Positions 1 through 6,344 of a stretch of 13,068 nt of DNA are shown here, one piece after another. The stretch is from contig JBOGGN010000370.1 in the NCBI GenBank assembly GCA_050744165.1, positions 1-13,068 of the forward strand, read 5' to 3'. A program made the translations under genes and the position numbers. Within the stretch, counting starts at the first letter, position 1. Each line of letters opens with the position of its first letter. This DNA is from JBOGGN01 sp050744165. Lineage in GTDB: Bacteria > Actinomycetota > Acidimicrobiia > Acidimicrobiales > Palsa-688. The notes beneath the pieces are model-generated. The model searched no databases and was not told the DNA's origin. It worked only from the letters and a program-made list of their open reading frames with translations.

Positions 1-1893
1 GGTACCTACCGCATCGAGGACGGCCGGGGCGGCGGCGGCCAAGGGGCCCAGCGATTCGCCCCCCTCGACAGCTGGCCCGACAACGCCAGCCTGGACAAGG
101 CCCGGCGCCTGCTGTGGCCGGTCAAGCAGAAGTACGGCCGCCAGATCTCCTGGGCCGACCTCATCATCTTCGCCGGCAACGCCGCCCTGGAGGACATGGG
201 CTTCAAGACCTTCGGCTTCGGTTTCGGCCGCGAGGACATCTTCGAGCCTGATGAGATCTTCTGGGGCTCGGAGGACACCTGGCTCGGCGACGAGCGCTAC
301 AGCGGCGAACGGGAGCTGGCCAAGCCATTCGGCGCCGTGCAGATGGGCCTCATCTACGTGAACCCCGAAGGGCCCAACGGCAACCCCGACCCCCTCAAGG
401 CGGCCATCGACATCCGGGAGACATTCCGGCGCATGGCGATGGACGATGAGGAGACCCTCGCCCTCATCGTGGGCGGCCACACCTTCGGCAAGTGCCACGG
501 CGCCAACAGCTCCGAATACATCGGCCCTGAGCCCGAGGCCTGCCCGGTCGAGGCGCAGCTCCTCGGCTGGCGTAACACCCACGGCAGCGGCGTCGGTGCT
601 GACGCCGTGACCAGCGGCATCGAAGGCGCCTGGACCAACCACCCCACGCAGTGGGACAACGGCTTCCTCGACAACCTCTTCGGCTACGAGTGGGAGCTGA
701 CCAAGAGCCCCGCCGGCGCCAACCAGTGGAAGCCGAAGAACCCCGAGGCCGAGGGCACAGTGCCCGACGCCCACATCCCGGGCAAGCGCAATGCCCCGAT
801 CATGCTGACTACCGACCTTGCGCTGCGGTTTGACCCGACCTACGGGCCGATCGCCAAGCGGTTCCACGAACATCCCGACGAGTTGGCCGACGCCTTCGCG
901 CGGGCGTGGTACAAGCTGCTGCATCGCGACATGGGACCTATCACCCGGTACCTCGGTCCATGGGTTCCCGAGCCCCAGCTGTGGCAGGACCCCGTCCCCG
1001 CGGTCGACCACGAGCTGATCGGCGACGCCGACATCGAGGCCCTCAAGGCCAAGATCCTCGACTCCGGCCTGTCCGTCTCCCAACTGGCGGCCACCGCCTG
1101 GGCGTCGGCGTCCACCTTCCGGGGCACCGACAAGCGCGGCGGCGCCAACGGCGCCCGCATCCGGCTGGCCCCGCAGAAGGACTGGGAGGGCAACGAACCG
1201 GCCGAGCTGGCCAAGATCCTGCCCGTGCTCGAAGGCATCCAGCAGGAGTTCAACGCCTCACAGAAAGGGGGGGTAAAAGCCTCGCTCGCCGATGTCATCG
1301 TCCTCGGGGGGTGTGCGGCCGTCGAGCAGGCGGCCAAAAATGCCGGCTTGTCGGTAAAGGTGCCCTTCTCACCCGGCCGTACCGACGCCAGCCAGGACAT
1401 GACCGACGTCGAGTCCTTCGAGGTGCTCGAGCCCGAAGCCGACGGATTCCGCAACTACCTGCAGTCGGGAGAGAAACTTCCCCCCGAGAACCTGCTGCTG
1501 GAGCGGGCCAACCTGCTGACGCTGACCGCGCCCGAAATGACCGTGCTTATCGGCGGCATGCGGGCGCTCGGCGCCAACTTCGGCCAGTCAAAGCTGGGCG
1601 TGTTCACCGACCGACCGGGGTTGCTGAGCAACGACTTCTTCGTGAACCTGCTGGACATGGGCACCGTCTGGAAACCGTCGATGGACACCGAACACGTCTA
1701 CGACGGCACAGACAGGGCGACGGGCGCCGCCAAGTGGACGGCCACGTCCGTAGATCTGGTCATCGGCGCCAACGCCCAGCTGCGGAGCCTGGCCGAGATC
1801 TACGCCTCCGACGACGCCAAGGAGAAGTTCGCCCAGGACTTCGCCGCCGCTTGGGGCAAGGTCATGAACCTGGACCGTTTCGACCTGGCCTGA
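1..1893 (+). CDS. katG: Catalase-peroxidase KatG (5' end outside window)
   Basis: The open frame enters at base 1 (GTYRIEDGRGG) and ends at TGA 1891-1893, giving 630 residues of the usual ~740. By recall alignment with M. tuberculosis KatG, the window begins just after the distal heme-pocket Arg/Trp/His, so those residues lie upstream. KatG is a bifunctional heme enzyme that removes H2O2 as catalase and peroxidase. Visible motifs, numbered from base 1: Tyr119 (LIYVNPEGP) and Met145 (FRRMAM), two members of the Met-Tyr-Trp adduct needed for catalase activity; the heme-ligand His160 (VGGHTFGK); the Ser of DAVTSGIE, equivalent to Mt Ser315; and Asp272 (LTTDLALR), the proximal Asp. The C-terminal lobe runs to NLDRFDLA. 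GKCHGA has Cys where many KatGs have Thr. The ATG at base 196 is internal and is not the start. The frame is intact, with no sign of decay. Confidence 0.97.
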   Translation, partial: GTYRIEDGRGGGGQGAQRFAPLDSWPDNASLDKARRLLWPVKQKYGRQISWADLIIFAGNAALEDMGFKTFGFGFGREDIFEPDEIFWGSEDTWLGDERYSGERELAKPFGAVQMGLIYVNPEGPNGNPDPLKAAIDIRETFRRMAMDDEETLALIVGGHTFGKCHGANSSEYIGPEPEACPVEAQLLGWRNTHGSGVGADAVTSGIEGAWTNHPTQWDNGFLDNLFGYEWELTKSPAGANQWKPKNPEAEGTVPDAHIPGKRNAPIMLTTDLALRFDPTYGPIAKRFHEHPDELADAFARAWYKLLHRDMGPITRYLGPWVPEPQLWQDPVPAVDHELIGDADIEALKAKILDSGLSVSQLAATAWASASTFRGTDKRGGANGARIRLAPQKDWEGNEPAELAKILPVLEGIQQEFNASQKGGVKASLADVIVLGGCAAVEQAAKNAGLSVKVPFSPGRTDASQDMTDVESFEVLEPEADGFRNYLQSGEKLPPENLLLERANLLTLTAPEMTVLIGGMRALGANFGQSKLGVFTDRPGLLSNDFFVNLLDMGTVWKPSMDTEHVYDGTDRATGAAKWTATSVDLVIGANAQLRSLAEIYASDDAKEKFAQDFAAAWGKVMNLDRFDLA

Positions 1894-1913
1894 TCGACCG
1901 CACGCCGCGCTAC

Positions 1914-1943
1914 GCGACCCCACTCCTCGCGGAGCGGGGTCGC
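1914..1943 (+). terminator. Hairpin downstream of katG, probable terminator
   Basis: GCGACCCC (1914-1921) pairs with GGGGTCGC (1936-1943). After an A/C mismatch the stem continues as CTCC/GGAG around a TCGC tetraloop. The structure lies 20 bases after the katG stop and before the encapsulin gene. No T-run follows, which is common in high-GC actinomycetes. The stem is seen in the sequence; the termination role is inferred. If real, it would separate katG transcription from the encapsulin operon. Confidence 0.6.
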
Positions 1944-1997
1944 CGGTGCCGGCCCGGGCGGCCGAGCGGCGCGGCCTTCGGCGACGAGGCGCGACCT

Positions 1998-2016
1998 CAT
2001 AGAGTTGTCCGCTATG
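1998..2016. promoter_or_regulatory. Short inverted repeat upstream of encapsulin gene
   Basis: CATAG, a 9-base spacer, then CTATG form a small dyad centred about 45 bases before the encapsulin ATG, between the katG hairpin and the ribosome binding site. The position suits an operator near a promoter, but arms of 5 bp can arise by chance. I could not assign convincing -35/-10 boxes. It does not match any iron-sulfur regulator site I can recall. Confidence 0.25.
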
Positions 2017-2051
2017 CGGGCCGTCCCTCCAACCGAACGTCGAGGGGGAGT

Positions 2052-3443
2052 ATGAGCAGTCAGCAATCGACAAGTCTCGGCGCTTCCGCCGCGCGCAAGC
2101 TGGCGACTGTCACCAAGACCGTCCCCCAGATGGGGTCGGTCACGCCTCGGTGGCTGCTTCGCCTCCTGCCATGGGTGGACGTCGAGGCAGGGATGTTCCG
2201 GGTCAACCGCGTCCTCACCATTGGAGGTGCCCTGGAGCGGGTCGAGACCAGCCTGGAAGCCGGAGAAGCCTCGCTCGACCCGGCGACCCTCACCGCCGTT
2301 CCGGTGCTCAGCCATCTCGACGAAGCGACGCTCCTCGCGCTGGCGGGCATGTTCCGGACCGAGCACTACCCGCCGGGCACCAAGATCCTGAGTGGGGACA
2401 CGGCGCAGGACCGTTTCTTCATCATCGTCAAAGGAACGGCCGAAGTTGCCGAGACCCGTGCTCCGGGCACTTGGCAACCCCAGCCCGAACGCCGGCTGCT
2501 TCGGGGCGGGGACTATTTCGGCGAGCAGTCATTGTCATCCGACGCGCCGTCACCAGCGACCGTCGAGTCCATCACCTCGACCACCGTCCTATCCCTCAGC
2601 CGGGAGGATTTCGACACCCTGCCGGAGTCCGCCGAGCTGCGAGAGCGGATCGCTCAGCCCATGAGGCTTCGCGTCATCGAAGAGGCGTGCGCCCAGGTGA
2701 CGCTCTCGTCGACTGAGGAAAAGCTCTTGCCGACGTCCTACGTCGACTACGAGGAGAATCCGCGCGAGTACACACTGCAGGTGGTTCAGACGACGCTGCG
2801 CGTCGACACCAAGGTCATCGACCAGTTCTCGAGCCCCCACGACCAACTGGATCAGCAGGTACGCCTCGCCGTGGAGGCGGCGCGCGAGCGCCAAGAGTGG
2901 GAGATCGTGAACAACGCCGAGTTCGGGCTGGTTCACAACGTCGATTGCAATATGCGCGTTCCGACGCGCTCGGGTCCCCCCACGCCCGACGACATGGACG
3001 AACTCGTCTCGCTGGTGTGGAAGGAGCCGGCGTTCTTTCTCGCCCATCCTCGCGCCATCGCCGCCTTCGGCCGCGAATGCACGAAACGAGGAGTTCCGCC
3101 GCCGACGATGACGATGTTCGGCTCTCCGTTCCTCACGTGGCGAGGAATACCGATCGTGCCCAACGACAAGATGATCGTCCAGTACGACCACGGCGTCCGA
3201 AAGTCGAACATTCTTTTGATGCGCGTCGGTGAGGAGCGCCAAGGCGTCGTCGGCCTCCACCAGCCGAGTGTCGGGAACACCGACGTGCCGAGCCTGGCGA
3301 TCCGGTACAACGGCGTGGACAACTACGGTGTCTCCGCATATCTGCTCAGCCTCTACTTCTCCGTCGCCGTGCTCGTCGACGACGCACTGGGAATGCTCGA
3401 AGATGTCGAGGTCGGACACTACGAAGAGCATGGACGTCGCTAG
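2052..3443 (+). CDS. Family 2 encapsulin shell protein with inserted cNMP-binding-like domain (2B type)
   Basis: 463-residue shell protein with an HK97-like phage capsid fold. Residues 1-55 (KTVPQ, TPRWLLRLLPWV, EAGMFRVNRV) and 223-463 (PTSYVDYEENPREYTL, SSPHDQ, GAPTPDD-like GPPTPDD, FFLAHP, AFGRECTKRGVPPP, TWRGIPIVP, VGEERQGVVGL, DDALGMLEDV) closely resemble SrpI of Synechococcus and the mycobacterial 35-kDa major membrane protein, both ~310-residue Family 2 encapsulins. Residues ~80-191 insert a CRP/cNMP-type beta-roll domain with PPGTKIL and GDYFGEQSL. That insert defines the 2B subgroup and is expected on the shell exterior. The phosphate-binding Arg of the usual PRAATV motif is Ser167 (PSPATV), so canonical cAMP binding is doubtful. 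The ATG at 2052 is preceded by GAGGGGGAG (2042-2050) and matches the SrpI N-terminus; the frame stays open far upstream only as an overlap with katG. It is followed by its probable desulfurase cargo, with a 14-base overlap. Confidence 0.94.
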   Translation: MSSQQSTSLGASAARKLATVTKTVPQMGSVTPRWLLRLLPWVDVEAGMFRVNRVLTIGGALERVETSLEAGEASLDPATLTAVPVLSHLDEATLLALAGMFRTEHYPPGTKILSGDTAQDRFFIIVKGTAEVAETRAPGTWQPQPERRLLRGGDYFGEQSLSSDAPSPATVESITSTTVLSLSREDFDTLPESAELRERIAQPMRLRVIEEACAQVTLSSTEEKLLPTSYVDYEENPREYTLQVVQTTLRVDTKVIDQFSSPHDQLDQQVRLAVEAARERQEWEIVNNAEFGLVHNVDCNMRVPTRSGPPTPDDMDELVSLVWKEPAFFLAHPRAIAAFGRECTKRGVPPPTMTMFGSPFLTWRGIPIVPNDKMIVQYDHGVRKSNILLMRVGEERQGVVGLHQPSVGNTDVPSLAIRYNGVDNYGVSAYLLSLYFSVAVLVDDALGMLEDVEVGHYEEHGRR

Positions 3444-5016
3444 TCCCGGGCAACGAGACGCCAGCCCGGATATGTCCCGGCCTAGCGCCCGTGGCGTCGA
3501 CCCGGCGTCGTGGAGGTTGGCTCCCTGGCACGACCGCCACCCATCGAGAACCAATTCCGTGGCCCGATCGCATCGCGGGGACGACCACGTCGTCGCTGGC
3601 GCGCAGCTGCCCGGCTCGGGGTCGGGGCCCTACTTCCTCGGCGCCTCGGGCGGTACGTCGTCACTTCTCGGGAATGCCGGCGGGGGTCACGACCTCCGAC
3701 GTGCAAGAGACGACTTTCCCGCCCTCCGACAAAAGATCAATGGCCGGCGGCTGGTCTGGCTGGACAGTGGCGCAACGACCCAGAAACCACAGGTGGTGAT
3801 CGACCGAGTCCGGGATTTCTACCAGGCCGACAACTCCAACGTTCACCGGGCTGCGCATACCTTGGCGGCGCGCGCCACAGAGATCTACGAGGGCGCCAGG
3901 GCGACGGTCGCGCGCTTCCTCGGAGCGGGCGATGCCTCGGAGATCGTCTTCACGCGATCGGCCACCGAGGCGCTCAACCTGGTCGCTCACAGCGCCGGAG
4001 CCCGCTTTGTCGGCGAGGGCGACGAGATCGTACTCAGCGAGTTGGAGCACCACTCCAACATCGTCCCGTGGCAGCTTCTGGCCGAACGCACGGGCGCCCG
4101 GGTCAAGGTCCTCCCGATCGACGACGCAGGCGACGTGCGTCTCGACGAACTGCCGAGCGTGCTCGGCCCCCGGACCCGGGTTCTCGCCGTTACGGCGGCG
4201 TCGAACGCCTTGGGAACGGTGGTTCCACTTGAGCCGCTCATCACGGCGGCCCATGCCTGTGGCGCGCTGGTGGTCGTCGACGGAGCGCAGGCTGTCGCTC
4301 ACCTCCCTCTCGACGTGACCGCGCTCGACGTCGACTTCTTCGTCTTCTCCGGTCACAAAATCTTTGGCCCTACCGGCATCGGCGCCCTCTACGGGAAGCG
4401 CCGCCTGCTGGAGGAGATGCCGCCCTGGCAGGGCGGCGGAAGCATGATCGACACCGTGACCTTCGAGCGCTCCACCTATGCGCCGGTGCCCGCGAAGTTC
4501 GAAGCCGGCACCGGGCACATCGCCGGAGCCGCCGGTCTGGCCACGGCGCTCGATTACGTCGATGCGATCGGCCGAGCCGCCATCATGGAACACGAGCTCG
4601 AACTCGTGGGGTACCTGGTCCGACGCCTTGGCGAACTACCCCGTCTCGACATCGTCGGCCACCCTCGGGTCCGAGGCAGTGCGGTGTCCTTCGTCGCCGA
4701 TGGGATGGCGCCTGAGGAAGTCGCTCGCCATCTCGACCAGGACGGCATCGCGGTGCGGGCCGGCCATCACTGTGCCCAGCCGGTTCTCCGCCGCTTCGGC
4801 CTGACGAGCACCGTTCGGCCGTCCGTTGCCCTTTACAACACGACCGACGACGTCGACGAACTTGTCGCGTCCCTGTGCCGGCTGCTGACGCCGACACGGT
4901 TGTCAAGCCGAGTGAGAAGCCAACAGTTGCCTCCACGAGACGCGCCGAGGAGTGGACTACCTCAGCCGGCCGGCTCGGACGAGTGGACGGGAATCCGGAC
5001 CCGGATGATCGTCTGA
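3430..5016 (+). CDS. SufS-type cysteine desulfurase, probable encapsulin cargo
   Basis: 528-residue PLP enzyme expected to convert L-cysteine to alanine plus an enzyme-bound persulfide. The aminotransferase class V core begins near residue 90 (RDDFPAL, LVWLDSGATTQKP). It shows ELEHHSNIVPW (204-214), PLP-contacting Asp284 (VVVDGAQ), PLP Lys310 (FSGHK), FEAGT (358-361) and catalytic Cys448 (RAGHHCAQP), so it looks active. SufS proteins are ~405 residues. The extra parts are a ~90-residue N-terminus rich in Gly, Ser, Arg and Pro, containing GSGSGPYFLGASGG (62-75), and a ~38-residue tail. In Family 2 encapsulin systems an unstructured desulfurase N-terminus directs packaging into the shell, which is the inferred role here. 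ATG 3430 overlaps the encapsulin stop by 14 bases; ATG 3472 is an alternative, and neither has a strong SD. The tail overlaps the convergent kinase gene by 55 bases. Confidence 0.93.
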   Translation: MDVASPGQRDASPDMSRPSARGVDPASWRLAPWHDRHPSRTNSVARSHRGDDHVVAGAQLPGSGSGPYFLGASGGTSSLLGNAGGGHDLRRARDDFPALRQKINGRRLVWLDSGATTQKPQVVIDRVRDFYQADNSNVHRAAHTLAARATEIYEGARATVARFLGAGDASEIVFTRSATEALNLVAHSAGARFVGEGDEIVLSELEHHSNIVPWQLLAERTGARVKVLPIDDAGDVRLDELPSVLGPRTRVLAVTAASNALGTVVPLEPLITAAHACGALVVVDGAQAVAHLPLDVTALDVDFFVFSGHKIFGPTGIGALYGKRRLLEEMPPWQGGGSMIDTVTFERSTYAPVPAKFEAGTGHIAGAAGLATALDYVDAIGRAAIMEHELELVGYLVRRLGELPRLDIVGHPRVRGSAVSFVADGMAPEEVARHLDQDGIAVRAGHHCAQPVLRRFGLTSTVRPSVALYNTTDDVDELVASLCRLLTPTRLSSRVRSQQLPPRDAPRSGLPQPAGSDEWTGIRTRMIV

Positions 5017-6344
5017 CCCGGCTCGGATTCGATACCGATCACGCCGCCGTGGCGGTCGACGATACGGCGAGCGATGTCGAGACCAAGTCCGGTTCCCTTG
5101 CCGACGTCCTTGGTCGTGAAGAACGCTTCGAAGGCCCGGGCCACGACCTCGGGCGGCATACCGCGGCCCGAGTCGCAGACCTCCACCACCAAATCGTTCC
5201 CCTCGACTCGTGTCGTCAGGCGGATCGTTCCCGTCCCGTCCATGGCGTCGACGGCGTTGTCGATGAGGTTGGTCCACACCTGGTTCAGCTCGCCGGGGTG
5301 ACCCTCAATCTCGGGGACGTCGCTTCCGTACGAACGCACGATCTCGACACCGCGCAGTTTGTTGCCCAGCATCACGATCGTGCTTTCCAGGCCGTCGGTC
5401 ACGTCGAAGCGTTGGGCGCCGGCGCGGTCCATCTGCGTGTAGGACTTGACCGAGGCGACGATGTCGGACACCCGCCGCGTCGACTCCTCGACCTCGGCGA
5501 GCAGCGAGAACAGCGACAGCGTGCTGGCGACCCATTCGAGGCCAGGCTCGAGCGCGGCCTCGCCCAGCACGCCTGACGCCCTCTCACACCATGCTTCGTC
5601 GATGCCGGCGGCGGCCAGGGTGGGCGCCATGTCCCACTCCCGAGTGACGCCACGCCGGCTCAGCCACTCCGCCAGGTTCTCCTCATCCTCAGCCAGCGCC
5701 AAGGGGTCCGGGATCGCCGAGCGGGGCTTGACCTCACGGCGCAGCGAGTCGAGCTCAATGAACTGTTGAGCAGAGATCGCCCCATCGGCGACGTGGCGAA
5801 GCGACGAGAGCAGGGTCTCGCACGACTCGCGCAGCGAGTCGACGGCGCGCGTGGCGGCAGCGGCCGGATTGTTGAGCTCATGGGCGAGCCCCGCTGCGAG
5901 GGTACCCAAGGTCACGAGAGCGTCGCGCCGCAGGGCCGCCGATTCGACGGCGCGCGCCGTGCCGTACAGGCCGGCGAGGATATGGCCGATGAACGGAAAC
6001 CACTCTGTGGACAGCTCGCGCAGCGCCGCAGAGGGCAATCGGAACACACGGCCGGCTTCGGCGGCACGCGCCGAGGCGAGGTAGACACCCTCTCGATCCC
6101 AGGCCCGAAGCCCGCCTGCCCACTGGCCGGGGACATCCATCCTGGCCACCGTTTTGCCGTCGCGATGAAGCGCGATGGCGCCGTCGATCAGCACGCACCA
6201 ATGGTCCGCGTGCTCGCCCATCTGCCAGAGCTCGGCGCCGGGAACCAGTTGCACCTCGACGCCGGCCGCGACCAGCTGCGACAGCTGCTCGTCGTTCAGC
6301 CCGTCGAACAGGCTGAGCTTCCGCAACTCCTCGGACGTAATCAC
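4962..6344 (-). CDS. Histidine kinase with N-terminal CRP-like (cNMP fold) domain
   Basis: 460-residue cytosolic sensor kinase with no membrane segment. Residues ~5-115 resemble a cyclic-nucleotide-binding fold (LSLFDGLNDEQL, PGAELWQMGEHADHWCVLIDGAIAL). The phosphate-binding cassette is replaced by PGQWAGGLRAWD, so cNMP binding is unlikely. The H-box is LAAGLAHELNNPAAA with phospho-acceptor His155. An unusually long segment (~165-285) separates it from the rest of the dimerisation region. The ATPase domain has the N-box NQVWTNLIDNAVDAM (Asn363), G1 DSGRGMP (391-397), the F-box-like AFEAFFTTK, and G2 GKGTGLGL (415-422). All catalytic motifs are present. The GTG start at 6344 overlaps the stop of the upstream regulator-flavoprotein gene as GTGA. 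It lacks its own SD, which points to translational coupling. The open frame reaches further upstream, but only inside the neighbour. The partner is almost certainly the upstream gene product. Confidence 0.92.
   Translation of the reverse strand: MITSEELRKLSLFDGLNDEQLSQLVAAGVEVQLVPGAELWQMGEHADHWCVLIDGAIALHRDGKTVARMDVPGQWAGGLRAWDREGVYLASARAAEAGRVFRLPSAALRELSTEWFPFIGHILAGLYGTARAVESAALRRDALVTLGTLAAGLAHELNNPAAAATRAVDSLRESCETLLSSLRHVADGAISAQQFIELDSLRREVKPRSAIPDPLALAEDEENLAEWLSRRGVTREWDMAPTLAAAGIDEAWCERASGVLGEAALEPGLEWVASTLSLFSLLAEVEESTRRVSDIVASVKSYTQMDRAGAQRFDVTDGLESTIVMLGNKLRGVEIVRSYGSDVPEIEGHPGELNQVWTNLIDNAVDAMDGTGTIRLTTRVEGNDLVVEVCDSGRGMPPEVVARAFEAFFTTKDVGKGTGLGLDIARRIVDRHGGVIGIESEPGQTIIRVRIPVHSSEPAG

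Noticed and set aside
1267..1273. Run of seven G in katG as a possible phase-variable or frameshift site
   Set aside because: The frame is intact through the run (SQKGGVKAS), the protein continues to match KatG, and no alternative frame makes sense.
906..3443. A single 845-codon frame covering half of katG and the encapsulin
   Set aside because: The part before 2052 is an out-of-frame shadow of katG with Arg/Pro-rich composition. The ATG at 2052 has a strong SD and matches the SrpI N-terminus.
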